Assembly: GCF_900188275.1 (NCBI RefSeq)
Contig: NZ_FZNY01000005.1
Coordinates: 310,001-374,000, forward strand
Source: Dokdonia pacifica
GTDB taxonomy: Bacteria > Bacteroidota > Bacteroidia > Flavobacteriales > Flavobacteriaceae
DNA: 64,000 bases
Direction: 5' to 3'
Shown: piece after piece, positions 47,822-56,653 of the stretch
How positions within the stretch are numbered: the stretch's first letter is position 1
Layout: each line of letters starts with the position of its first letter
Position numbers and translations under genes: made by a program
The notes under the pieces: model-generated
The model's input: only the letters and a program-made list of their open reading frames with translations
What the model was told of the DNA's origin: nothing
The model's database searches: none

Positions 47822-50395
47822 ATGGAACCATTCATTTACATTATAAAGAGTATAACGATCCTCTCTATATTTTATATTATTTACCGTATAGTGTTACAAA
47901 AAGACACCTTTTTTACCGCAAATAGACATTATTTATTAGCAGGTATTGTTGCGGCTCTTGTATTTCCTTTTATAGAATACACAAAGATCATTTATAAAGA
48001 CATCCCTATTATAACTACTACTGTTGAAGACTCTCCTATGGTAATGGTCACTGAGACTGTACTACAATCTCCATCAGAACCTTTAGTTATAAATTGGTGG
48101 CAAATAGCACTTATTGTATATACCGTTGGCGTATGTATTATGATGGTACGTTTATGTATACAACTTATCTCTTTACATAAGCTTATCTCTTCCTACCCAA
48201 AAACTTATAGTGACGGGTATACTTATGTTCAAATTACTGATAAATCCATCACGCCTTTTTCATTCTTTAAAACAATATGTTATAATCCCAACCTACATAA
48301 TTCAAAAGAACTCACTATGATCTTAGCGCATGAGAAAATCCACGTGCGTCAAAGACATACCATAGACGTTTTGCTTACACAATGCCTACTGGCGATACAA
48401 TGGCTTAACCCATTAGCCTGGTTATATAAGAAAAGCTTGGAGCAAAACTTAGAATTTATTGCAGACAGTGGAGCTATCCAAGAAGTTCCCTCTTCTAAAG
48501 AATATCAACATACACTGGTTAAGGTCTCATCAACCATCGTACAACCAGCACTTACTAATAATTTTTATCATTCATTAATCAAAAAACGAATCGTTATGCT
48601 AAACAAACAAACATCGCGTAAACGCAACTTATGGAAACTAGGTCTGGTCTTACCAATACTAGCTATATTTATGTATTCCTTTAATGTAAACGAAGTCATA
48701 GAATATCGTGAAGTACCTAATACTCCAGAAAACGCTATAGAGCCTTCTAGTGAACGTATATCTATACTAGAAGAAGAAGTGCCACTTACTAAAAATAATG
48801 ACAATACAAATGACTCTGTAGCTAATAACAAGGCAATAGCAACTCCAAATGAGCAAAAACAGTTTACAATTACAAATACAACTACTGATGCTTATTTAAA
48901 ATCTATAGAGGCTCATTTTGCAAAAACATTTAAAAGTACTTTAATTCGATTTTCAAAAGTAAATCACATAGATGATCAACTCGTAGGATTTGAGTTTCAA
49001 ACAAAAATGGCTGATGATCCGCGTTTTTTCACTCGCTTCTCAGTAGATAATGCTGCAAATTTTAATCCGTTTAATTTAATACCAATTGCTGAACATGAAA
49101 TCTTAATGGCTGATGCCAAAGGGGCTAAGATTAGATTTACACCTGAGCAATCCCTTAGCACTTTTAAAGTACAAGAAACTATGGGGAAAAATCCTATAGT
49201 CGTAGTAAATGGAAAAGTCATTCATTCGGATTCCAATACAATTTCTTATGAAACTGATCAAGGTATACTTACAGTATTGCCATCTAAAGCAATGGCATTA
49301 TATGGAGCCGAAGCAAAAGATGGAGCGATTGTTATAAATGATCCAAACTATACCACTAAGGTAAATGGGAAGTATATAAATACACCTAAAACAAATGCAA
49401 CTACAAATAACACAATAGTTGCTATAGCTTTTAAAGTACGTATTACTAAAAATACTACAGATGCAGAATTAGAAACCATCAAAAAAAATCTTAAAGAAAA
49501 TCATAGTGTGGAAATTGACTACTCTGTGACACGTAACAATAATAATGAGATTACAGGTCTGAAAATAAAGTACAAAACTGCAAAAAACAATACAGGAAAT
49601 TACACTGTTAGTGGAGACTCTCCTATTGCTGACGTATTTATATTTGAAGATGAAGATGGTTATACAGGTATAGGAAATACAGGTTCTTCGGCAGAGATTC
49701 GTGAGCGAATGGAAGAGAGACAAGCTTTATTACAAGAACGATACAAGCAAATGGAGGAGCTACATAAAGAACGACAAGAAGAAATGGAGGTGCTAGAAGA
49801 AGAGCATAAAGAGCGTCGAAGAGAACTTGAAGAAAGAGTTGAGAAACAACAAGAAAAATATAAAGAACGTTTAGAGATTCATGAAGAGAAAATGGAAGAA
49901 CGCCAAAAAGCACTAGAAGAACGAAGAGCTATTTTGGAAGAGAAAAGAGAAGAGATGAGTGAAGTACGCCAAAAAGCACTAAAAGAAAAAAGAAAAGCTT
50001 TAGAAGAAAAGAGAAAAGTACTAGAGGAGAAAAGAAAAGAAATGCATAAAAAGCATTTAAAAAGTGCTCAAGTCGTACATGGATACAATACTAATAGCCA
50101 AAGACTATTCATTACTTCTAGTCCTACTGGTATTATTACAAATGCAAATAATGGAGGAGTTGTCACAAATTTTGTCACAAAAGAAACTTCAAATGCAGAG
50201 TTAAAAAATATTCAGGCGTCATATGCCGAAGATGATATTAAATTCTCATACAAAGGTTTGAAGCGTAATAATCAAGGAGAAATTATTGCTATCACATTAA
50301 AGCTTTCTGATAAAAACAATAAAACATCGGCAACATTTAAAAATAATAATGAAGCTATTCCTATGATATATGTAGGATATACTGGAAATCAATAA
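47822..50395 (+). CDS. BlaR1-like M56 metallopeptidase with coiled coil and three C-terminal modules
   Basis: The 857-residue sensor-like protease has N-terminal transmembrane helices (about 5-25, 36-52, 91-112 and 279-295) and an M56 zinc site HEKIH (170-174). The large outer part is unusual. A TonB-plug-like segment (about 457-500, with NPIVVVNGKVI and ALYGAEAKDGAIVIN) and a highly charged coiled coil of Glu/Lys/Arg repeats (about 622-745) are seen. A ~50-residue module starts with T-T/S-x-A-x-L and occurs three times (about 350, 541 and 784). BlaR1 proper has a penicillin-binding domain instead, which is absent, so the signal is probably not a beta-lactam. Confidence 0.88.
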   Translation: MEPFIYIIKSITILSIFYIIYRIVLQKDTFFTANRHYLLAGIVAALVFPFIEYTKIIYKDIPIITTTVEDSPMVMVTETVLQSPSEPLVINWWQIALIVYTVGVCIMMVRLCIQLISLHKLISSYPKTYSDGYTYVQITDKSITPFSFFKTICYNPNLHNSKELTMILAHEKIHVRQRHTIDVLLTQCLLAIQWLNPLAWLYKKSLEQNLEFIADSGAIQEVPSSKEYQHTLVKVSSTIVQPALTNNFYHSLIKKRIVMLNKQTSRKRNLWKLGLVLPILAIFMYSFNVNEVIEYREVPNTPENAIEPSSERISILEEEVPLTKNNDNTNDSVANNKAIATPNEQKQFTITNTTTDAYLKSIEAHFAKTFKSTLIRFSKVNHIDDQLVGFEFQTKMADDPRFFTRFSVDNAANFNPFNLIPIAEHEILMADAKGAKIRFTPEQSLSTFKVQETMGKNPIVVVNGKVIHSDSNTISYETDQGILTVLPSKAMALYGAEAKDGAIVINDPNYTTKVNGKYINTPKTNATTNNTIVAIAFKVRITKNTTDAELETIKKNLKENHSVEIDYSVTRNNNNEITGLKIKYKTAKNNTGNYTVSGDSPIADVFIFEDEDGYTGIGNTGSSAEIRERMEERQALLQERYKQMEELHKERQEEMEVLEEEHKERRRELEERVEKQQEKYKERLEIHEEKMEERQKALEERRAILEEKREEMSEVRQKALKEKRKALEEKRKVLEEKRKEMHKKHLKSAQVVHGYNTNSQRLFITSSPTGIITNANNGGVVTNFVTKETSNAELKNIQASYAEDDIKFSYKGLKRNNQGEIIAITLKLSDKNNKTSATFKNNNEAIPMIYVGYTGNQ

Positions 50396-50416
50396 GTATC
50401 CTTATATATCGACTTT

Positions 50417-50455
50417 AAATACCTTGAACATTATAAAAGTTTAAGGTATTTTTTT
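50417..50455 (+). terminator. Rho-independent terminator of the BlaI/M56 operon
   Basis: The arms AAATACCTT and AAGGTATTT, extended by GAAC/GTTT pairs, are followed by a T7 run. Confidence 0.8.
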
Positions 50456-50546
50456 GCAAAGTTTTAAATATCTCATATGTAATTTAGGGTAAAAAACAAT
50501 ACTTGGCATTACCTTTGATATAGTATAATAAAACTATAACTCAAAT

Positions 50547-51050
50547 ATGATGATACGCAAAATTTTACCACTACTCCTTTTTTCATTTATTTTATTCTCA
50601 TGCGCTAATGACGATGATATTAATACAGATACTATTGGACAAACTTTTGAAATCAGTAATGTAGACTTTATAACTACAGATGGATTTCAAGGCGTTGTAA
50701 ACGTCGTAGTACCAAACAATATTTCTGTTTTTGAGTCTGATGTTCCGTTAGTATTTATTTTAGATCCAGCAGCAACTGCTGCAAATGGAGTAGATGTATT
50801 TGAACCACTTCCACGAAGTTTCTTTTTTAATAATGGTGGTTTTGCTCAATATAGATTTAATTTCATTTTTGATGATGCAACAGGAATCTTTGACTTAGAC
50901 CTTGTATTAGAAAGTGACGATTTTGATGCATTAGGAAATGATTTTACACAAAATCAAATATTCAGAATTGTAATTGTACCATCTGAATTTGCAGAAACGC
51001 ATAATACAGATAATTTAAATACTGTACTATCAGAACTTAATTTAGATTAA
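50547..51050 (+). CDS. small hypothetical lipoprotein
   Basis: The 167-residue lipoprotein has signal MMIRKILPLLLFSFILFSC with lipobox LFSC, followed by N-D-D-D. The body is beta-rich and acidic, without a recognised domain. Two ATGs are adjacent (50547 and 50550) and either could be used. A TACCTTTG -7 match at 50510-50517 and a terminator at 51071-51109 make it a single-gene unit. Confidence 0.82.
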   Translation: MMIRKILPLLLFSFILFSCANDDDINTDTIGQTFEISNVDFITTDGFQGVVNVVVPNNISVFESDVPLVFILDPAATAANGVDVFEPLPRSFFFNNGGFAQYRFNFIFDDATGIFDLDLVLESDDFDALGNDFTQNQIFRIVIVPSEFAETHNTDNLNTVLSELNLD

Positions 51051-51070
51051 GTTTACACTATACCATTTTT

Positions 51071-51109
51071 AAAAAACTGCTTTTGAATATTTTCACAGCA
51101 GTTTTTTTT
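51071..51109 (+). terminator. terminator of the small lipoprotein gene
   Basis: The arms AAAAAACTGC and GCAGTTTTTT enclose a 17-nt loop and are followed by further T's. Confidence 0.75.
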
Positions 51110-51144
51110 ATGCCTTCACATTTCATAAAATTAAATTTGCCCCT

Positions 51145-51184
51145 ATTACGCATTAAAAAAGGCTTTTTTAATGCGTAATTTTTT
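51145..51184. repeat. 16-bp perfect inverted repeat with T run
   Basis: The arms 51145-51160 and 51164-51179 (ATTACGCATTAAAAAA and its complement) have a GGC loop and are followed by T's. It could act as a terminator, but the previous gene already has one 35 bp upstream. Confidence 0.8.
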
Positions 51185-51514
51185 ACAATTTCTACAGGTA
51201 AAAAATAATTACAAAAAGATGAAACCCCCATTTTTAGGCCTTTTTATGACAAAAGTCCCCTAGAGATTTTAAAAAGCTCCAAAATACCCCCTACAATTGT
51301 TTCATATTTATACAACAACAATAAAATAAGGTTACATATATTAATTTTGTTGTAGATATAATTTTAAATATTGAAACATATATGATTTTTTTACTTACAA
51401 ATTAGTATCCAAATGCATAAAATCTATTAAAAATATTTTGCAGCTTCATACAAACGCCACTTCTTTGCTGTATCAATCAAAAACAACTATTAAAAACTTT
51501 TAAAATTATCTATT

Positions 51515-51643
51515 ATGAAAACGCAAGAAATGACATCTAGAAAACATGTAAGAACAAACAAAGCTTTAGGTATATACACCGTATTTATGGTATCACTATC
51601 TATAAGTTACATCGTCACCAGTTGGTTACAATATGTTGGGTAA
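51515..51643 (+). CDS. small membrane peptide, 42 residues
   Basis: ATG at 51515, stop TAA at 51641-51643. The peptide has a basic N-terminal part (MKTQEMTSRKHVRTNK) and one hydrophobic segment (about 18-38, GIYTVFMVSLSISYIV) ending in SWLQYVG. The positive-inside arrangement fits a single-pass inner-membrane peptide with its C-terminus outside. It lies in the ~1 kb gap. No homologue is recognised; coding is inferred from start, composition and context. Confidence 0.45.
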   Translation: MKTQEMTSRKHVRTNKALGIYTVFMVSLSISYIVTSWLQYVG

Positions 51644-51819
51644 CCTAAAAACATAAACATCAAAAAGTATTTATTAACCACTTAAACTCACTCACACTCA
51701 TGGTACAAATTATTATTGCCGCTTTAGAAGTTATCTTTGGATAACAACCTGACCACTTCCGTCTAAGACCGATGCATATCCTAAGACGTTACTTATCCAC
51801 TTGATGAATTATTATGGGT

Positions 51820-51839
51820 TACGCTTTCGCGAAAGCGTA
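51820..51839. repeat. 20-bp palindrome copy, intergenic
   Basis: Perfect TACGCTTTCGCGAAAGCGTA. Confidence 0.92.
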
Positions 51840-51971
51840 CCATCTCATCACATCATTTTTCACTAAAATATAGAATACAGCCACATTTGCGACTACACAC
51901 GCACGGGAAACTACGTCCTATTTTTAATACAGAACTGACTAGTTTATTGCGTTTTCAAAGCTAGTCAATAC

Positions 51972-52010
51972 AAACCTCCTTGCTCTTGATCAGAAATAGG
52001 AGGTTTTTCT
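51972..52010 (+). terminator. Rho-independent terminator upstream of the 52082 gene
   Basis: The arms AAACCTCC and GGAGGTTT enclose a 19-nt loop and are followed by T5. It ends whatever is transcribed across the preceding gap. Confidence 0.75.
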
Positions 52011-52081
52011 ATATAATATCTTTAGTACTTTTGAAATTAATTTGGCATCAAAATTGAAACTTGATAAAAAAGTCAATGATT

Positions 52082-53266
52082 ATGAAGTACGTCTACACAA
52101 CATTATGTATACTCTTGTGTCTTACAAGTTGCTCATCTGTAAAAAAATCTACCTCTTCTATTTTAAGTGGTGATTATGATGAGGCTATAAATACCTCTGT
52201 ACAGAAACTACGCAAAAACCCTACTAAGAAAAATAAAGAGTCACATATACTGCTTTTAGAAGAAGCCTTTGCAAAAGCTGTACAAAGAGATACAGATCGT
52301 ATTACGTATTTACAAAAAGAAGGAAACCCTACTAAAATAGAAGAAATCTATCAATTATATAAAACGCTACACAGAAGACAAGAAAGTATTAAACCATTGC
52401 TTCCATTACAATTACGAGAGCAAGCTAGAAATGCTGTTTTTGATATTAAAAACTATGATAATGAACTTATCACATCAAAAAGGGAACTTACAGACTTATT
52501 ATATAATCAAGTAATTAATTCACTAGCTGCTGCAAATTCTAAAGTAGATTACAGAAGAGTGCATAATGATCTGGAATACTTAGATGATTTAACTCCTAAT
52601 CACAAAGATGTTCATCAACTTTTAGAAGAAACCCATATTAAAGGAACAGATTATATTGAAGTAGCACTATATAATGATTCTGATATTTTATTACCAAGAC
52701 GATTACAAAATGATCTTTTAGATTTCTCTACATATGGTCTTAATGATTTTTGGAAAGTTTATCACAGTACTCCGCAACAAGGGGTGACCTATGATTACCT
52801 CATGGATGTCTCATTACGAGAAATTAATATCTCACCAGAACGTTTTAGAGAACGAGAAGTGCAAAAAGAAAAAAGTATCAAAGATGGTACAGAATTCTTA
52901 TTAGATGACGATGGTAATTTTGTACTAGATGAAGATGGAGAAAAAATTGAGGTAGATAAAATGATCACTGTTCGTTGTAACTATTATGAAGTATTACAAA
53001 CCAAGGCTGTAAATATTATAGGTCAAGTACGTTATACATCACATACTACAAATCAGGTGATAGAATCATTTCCTCTTGCTAGTGAATTTATTTTTGAACA
53101 TTACTTTGCCACTTATGATGGAGATAAAAGAGCCTTAGATGATGGTTTACTAAGATATACACGTAATAGAGAAGTTCCATTCCCTTCTAATGAGCAAATG
53201 GTATATGATGTAGGGGAAGATCTAAAACAGCGTTTAAAATCTATTATAGTAAAATCTAATTTTTAA
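52082..53266 (+). CDS. hypothetical lipoprotein
   Basis: The 394-residue lipoprotein has signal MKYVYTTLCILLCLTSC (lipobox LTSC). The mature part is mostly helical and charged in its first half (about 20-190, TPR-like, with SGDYDEAINTSVQKLRKNP), then mixed alpha/beta with an acidic stretch (LLDDDGNFVLDEDGEKIEVDK). No known family is recognised. The frame also has an ATG at 52076 and a TTG at 52061; I prefer 52082 because it directly precedes the basic signal N-terminus. A TACTTTTG -7 match at 52026-52033 fits transcription from just upstream. Confidence 0.8.
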   Translation: MKYVYTTLCILLCLTSCSSVKKSTSSILSGDYDEAINTSVQKLRKNPTKKNKESHILLLEEAFAKAVQRDTDRITYLQKEGNPTKIEEIYQLYKTLHRRQESIKPLLPLQLREQARNAVFDIKNYDNELITSKRELTDLLYNQVINSLAAANSKVDYRRVHNDLEYLDDLTPNHKDVHQLLEETHIKGTDYIEVALYNDSDILLPRRLQNDLLDFSTYGLNDFWKVYHSTPQQGVTYDYLMDVSLREINISPERFREREVQKEKSIKDGTEFLLDDDGNFVLDEDGEKIEVDKMITVRCNYYEVLQTKAVNIIGQVRYTSHTTNQVIESFPLASEFIFEHYFATYDGDKRALDDGLLRYTRNREVPFPSNEQMVYDVGEDLKQRLKSIIVKSNF

Positions 53267-53273
53267 AAACAAT

Positions 53274-53306
53274 CTAAAAAGGCTACTCATTTTGAGTAGC
53301 CTTTTT
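53274..53306. terminator. bidirectional terminator between convergent genes
   Basis: The arms AAAAAGGCTACTCA and TGAGTAGCCTTTTT enclose a TTT loop. Confidence 0.9.
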
Positions 53307-53328
53307 AAAGTTATATATCGTACTATTT

Positions 53329-53718
53329 TTATAAATACTGATGCAATACAGGAACGTTTACAGCTCCGTGGCTATCTGCATATACAGCTGTTCCATTTTT
53401 GATAACAATCATTTGTGGGCTCTGATGTATTACTTGAAAACGAGCCGCTACTTCATTAGACACCTCACGGTATGCTTTTAAATCCAAATAATATATATCC
53501 ATTTGAGTAGCATCTATATCATAAGTAGATTCAATTTGTCTTAATACCATACGACTGATTCCACAAGTAGTAGAATGTTTATAAATCGCAACAGGTTTAG
53601 CTTTAGAATCGTTTGCAATTTTATCTAGTTGGCTAATCTCTCTCAAGTGTTGCCAAGGAATTTCTGGTTTTGGTGCTTTAGGTTCTTTAGACCCAAATAA
53701 TCCGTTAAATACGCCCAT
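53329..53718 (-). CDS. ytxJ: bacillithiol-system redox protein YtxJ (monothiol bacilliredoxin-like)
   Basis: The 129-residue thioredoxin-fold protein of the YtxJ/DUF2847 family has YKHSTTCGISRMVLRQIE with the single reactive Cys 52 (family motif TCPIS; here TCGIS). YYLDLKAYREVSNEVAARF and VIHQSPQMIVIKNG contain the cis-proline. YtxJ is linked to bacillithiol metabolism, and many Bacteroidota make this thiol, so a monothiol redox role in the cytoplasm is likely. It shares a bidirectional terminator with the convergent lipoprotein gene, and its upstream region faces the clpB promoter. Confidence 0.92.
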   Translation of the reverse strand: MGVFNGLFGSKEPKAPKPEIPWQHLREISQLDKIANDSKAKPVAIYKHSTTCGISRMVLRQIESTYDIDATQMDIYYLDLKAYREVSNEVAARFQVIHQSPQMIVIKNGTAVYADSHGAVNVPVLHQYL

Positions 53719-53761
53719 ATTCTGATTTTTTATACAAAAATAGTCGTTTAGGGTTTAGTAA

Positions 53762-53775
53762 GCTTTCGCGAAAGC
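53762..53775. repeat. GCTTTCGCGAAAGC palindrome copy, intergenic
   Basis: Perfect 14-mer in the divergent region between ytxJ and clpB. Confidence 0.9.
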
Positions 53776-53795
53776 AAAAAAAGTATCTACATCTT

Positions 53796-53875
53796 ACGTC
53801 ATATTGTAAAAACAACCTACAGAAGCAATACAACAACACGTCAAAACGTCACTAAAAATAAGCCTTCACACGTCA
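53796..53875 (+). promoter_or_regulatory. cluster of four ACGTCA repeats upstream of clpB
   Basis: ACGTCA is found at 53796, 53838, 53846 and 53870, all in the same orientation, with a possible -7 (TACCTTGG, 53891-53898) downstream. This could be a heat-shock or other stress control region for clpB; no CIRCE inverted repeat is present. Confidence 0.45.
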
Positions 53876-53951
53876 TTTTGTCTTATTACGTACCTTGGAA
53901 TAACTATTGACAAGTATCAATCAAAAAACAACTATAAAAATTTAAGAAGCC

Positions 53952-56558
53952 ATGAACTTCAATAATTTCACTATAAAATCACAAGAAGTCATACAGAAAG
54001 CACAACAAATTGTGCAAGAGCTAGGACATCAACAAATTGAGAATGAACATATTTTTAAAGCCATCTTAGAAGTAGATGAAAATGTAACTCCATTTTTATT
54101 GCAAAAACTAGATGTAAATATCCCGTTACTGAAGCAGATTTTAGAAAGTACGCTAGCAAGTTTTCCTAAAGTATCTGGTGGAGATATGATGCTTTCTCGT
54201 GAGGCTGGAAAAGCGATCAACGATACAACGATTATAGCAAAAAAAATGAATGATGAGTATGTATCTGTTGAACATATGATACTTGCTATTTTTAAAACTA
54301 AAAGTAAGATTGCTCAAATCTTAAAAGACCAAGGTGTTACAGAAAAAGCACTAACAGCAGCTATAGATGAACTCCGAAAAGGAGATCGTGTTACTTCTCA
54401 AAATGCAGAAGAGACCTATAATGCACTTAATAAATATGCAAAAAATTTAAATCAACTTGCGAAGGACGGAAAATTAGATCCCGTAATAGGTAGAGATGAA
54501 GAAATACGTCGTATTCTTCAAATTTTATCAAGACGTACTAAAAACAATCCTATCCTAGTGGGAGAACCAGGTACTGGAAAAACAGCCATTGCAGAAGGAT
54601 TGGCACATCGTATTATAGATGGAGATATTCCAGAGAACTTAACAAACAAGCAAATATTTGCATTAGACATGGGTGCCTTAATTGCAGGAGCTAAGTTTAA
54701 AGGAGAGTTTGAAGAACGCCTTAAAGCTGTAATCAAAGAAGTAACTACTAGTGATGGAGATATTGTTCTTTTTATAGATGAGATTCATACACTAGTAGGC
54801 GCTGGAGGTGGTCAAGGCGCTATGGATGCAGCCAATATTCTAAAGCCAGCCCTAGCACGTGGAGAATTAAGAGCAATAGGAGCTACAACGCTAGATGAAT
54901 ATCAAAAATATTTCGAACAGGATAAAGCGTTAGAACGCCGTTTTCAAAAAGTACTAGTAGATGAACCGGATACAGAAAGTGCTATTTCTATCTTAAGAGG
55001 AATTAAAGATAAATATGAGACGCATCATAAAGTACGTATTAAAGATGATGCCATCATCTCTGCCGTAGAATTATCACAACGTTACATTACGAGTCGTTTC
55101 CTTCCAGATAAGGCAATTGACCTAATGGATGAAGCCGCTGCAAAACTTCGCATGGAAATCAATTCTAAACCAGAAGAATTAGATGTCTTAGATCGTAAAG
55201 TAATGCAACTAGAGATTGAAATCGAAGCGATTAAACGTGAAAAAGATGAAGCAAAATTAAAAAGCCTACATCTAGAACTCGCAGAATTGAAAGAAGCTCG
55301 AAATTCGATAAGTGCCAAATGGTTATCTGAAAAAGAAGCTGTAGAACGGGTACAAACGACTAAGCAAGAAATAGAAAATTATAAACTAGAAGCAGAAAGA
55401 GCTGAAAGAGATGGAGATTACGGACTCGTAGCAGAACTTCGTTACGGAAAAATAAAAGATGCACAAGAACGCTTAGAATCTTTACAAAAAGAACTGGTTG
55501 CTCACGAAGAAACTGCACTTATCAAAGAAGAAGTTACAACTGAAGATATTGCGGAAGTTGTTGCAAAATGGACAGGAATTCCTGTAACAAAAATGCTCCA
55601 AAGTGAACGTGAGAAGTTACTTCATTTAGAACAAGAATTACACAAACGTGTAGTGGGGCAACAAGAAGCTATCATTGCAGTAAGTGATGCTGTAAGACGT
55701 AGTCGTGCAGGATTACAAGATCAACGTAAACCTATAGGTTCCTTTTTATTTTTAGGAACGACTGGTGTTGGGAAAACAGAACTTGCAAAAGCATTGGCCG
55801 ATTATCTTTTTGATGATGAAAATGCAATGACACGTATTGATATGAGTGAATACCAAGAACGTCATAGTGTAAGTAGACTTGTAGGAGCACCTCCAGGTTA
55901 TGTAGGATATGATGAAGGAGGACAACTTACAGAAGCCGTGAGGCGCAAACCATATTCTGTAGTTCTGCTAGATGAAATTGAAAAAGCACACCCAGATACA
56001 TTTAATGTGCTCTTACAGCTACTAGATGAAGGAAGATTAACAGATAATAAAGGACGCACAGCAGATTTTAGAAATGCTATTGTTATCATGACTTCAAATA
56101 TGGGAAGTCATATTATCAAAGAGCGTTTTGAAGCTATTCAAGATATGGATAGCGCCATAGAAGCAGCTCGTGTTGATGTACTAGGTTTATTAAAACAATC
56201 TATACGGCCAGAGTTTTTAAATCGTATTGATGACATCGTAATGTTTACACCACTCACCAAGAAAAACATACGTGATATTGTAAAATTACAATTACGAAGT
56301 GTCAAAAAAATGCTTAATAAACAAGGCATTGTACTAGACTCTACAAGACAAGCTATTGACTTCTTAGCAGCAAAAGGATTCCAACCTGAATATGGGGCTA
56401 GACCTGTAAAAAGAACCATTCAACGAGAAGTATTAAATCAATTGTCAAAGGAAATATTAAGTGGAAAAATAGCCACCAATAGTATTATTCTTTTAGATGC
56501 ATTTGATGATGTACTAGTCTTTAGAAATCAGGACGAATTAACAGGCGAAGAAGAATAA
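53952..56558 (+). CDS. clpB: ATP-dependent disaggregase ClpB
   Basis: ClpB extracts proteins from aggregates together with DnaK. The 868-residue product shows the ClpB order: N-domain (about 1-145), first AAA+ with Walker A GEPGTGKT (204-211) and DEIHTLVGAGG, the long coiled-coil M-domain (about 405-525, which distinguishes ClpB from ClpA/ClpC), and second AAA+ with GTTGVGKT (602-609) and LLDEIEKAHPDTFN. The C-terminal D2 small domain includes EYGARPVKR. It is a single-gene unit with its own terminator. Stress-controlled expression is expected from the family. Confidence 0.97.
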   Translation: MNFNNFTIKSQEVIQKAQQIVQELGHQQIENEHIFKAILEVDENVTPFLLQKLDVNIPLLKQILESTLASFPKVSGGDMMLSREAGKAINDTTIIAKKMNDEYVSVEHMILAIFKTKSKIAQILKDQGVTEKALTAAIDELRKGDRVTSQNAEETYNALNKYAKNLNQLAKDGKLDPVIGRDEEIRRILQILSRRTKNNPILVGEPGTGKTAIAEGLAHRIIDGDIPENLTNKQIFALDMGALIAGAKFKGEFEERLKAVIKEVTTSDGDIVLFIDEIHTLVGAGGGQGAMDAANILKPALARGELRAIGATTLDEYQKYFEQDKALERRFQKVLVDEPDTESAISILRGIKDKYETHHKVRIKDDAIISAVELSQRYITSRFLPDKAIDLMDEAAAKLRMEINSKPEELDVLDRKVMQLEIEIEAIKREKDEAKLKSLHLELAELKEARNSISAKWLSEKEAVERVQTTKQEIENYKLEAERAERDGDYGLVAELRYGKIKDAQERLESLQKELVAHEETALIKEEVTTEDIAEVVAKWTGIPVTKMLQSEREKLLHLEQELHKRVVGQQEAIIAVSDAVRRSRAGLQDQRKPIGSFLFLGTTGVGKTELAKALADYLFDDENAMTRIDMSEYQERHSVSRLVGAPPGYVGYDEGGQLTEAVRRKPYSVVLLDEIEKAHPDTFNVLLQLLDEGRLTDNKGRTADFRNAIVIMTSNMGSHIIKERFEAIQDMDSAIEAARVDVLGLLKQSIRPEFLNRIDDIVMFTPLTKKNIRDIVKLQLRSVKKMLNKQGIVLDSTRQAIDFLAAKGFQPEYGARPVKRTIQREVLNQLSKEILSGKIATNSIILLDAFDDVLVFRNQDELTGEEE

Positions 56559-56576
56559 TTGTTGTTGCAATTCTAT

Positions 56577-56605
56577 AAAAAAAGCACCTATATGGTGCTT
56601 TTTTT
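56577..56605 (+). terminator. Rho-independent terminator of clpB
   Basis: The arms AAAAAAAGCACC and GGTGCTTTTTTT enclose a TATAT loop. Confidence 0.9.
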
Positions 56606-56653
56606 ATTAATTTAAGTAGCTTAGAGCCATAATCCAATATAGTAATGTTAACC

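Larger units (their letters stand above)
51110..52060. other. ~950-bp stretch without a large gene; probable separate small transcription unit
   Basis: In order it holds: a TAAATTTG -7 match (51132-51139), a 16-bp inverted repeat (51145-51179), three C-run motifs (51225, 51257 and 51287), a TAATTTTG -7 match (51342-51349), a 42-codon ORF (51515-51643), a 14-codon ORF (51700-51744), a 20-bp palindrome (51820-51839), a TGACTAG...CTAGTCA dyad (51936-51967) and a terminator (51972-52010). I recognise no known ncRNA family. Confidence 0.55.

Noticed and set aside
49690-50060. Tandem DNA repeat in the M56 gene
   Set aside because: The similarity comes from Glu/Lys/Arg-rich coiled-coil codons; the units are not regular at the DNA level.
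51820-51839. GCTTTCGCGAAAGC copies as terminators or parS sites
   Set aside because: No T run follows them and many lie inside genes; they are far too frequent for parS and differ from its TGTTTCACGTGAAACA core.
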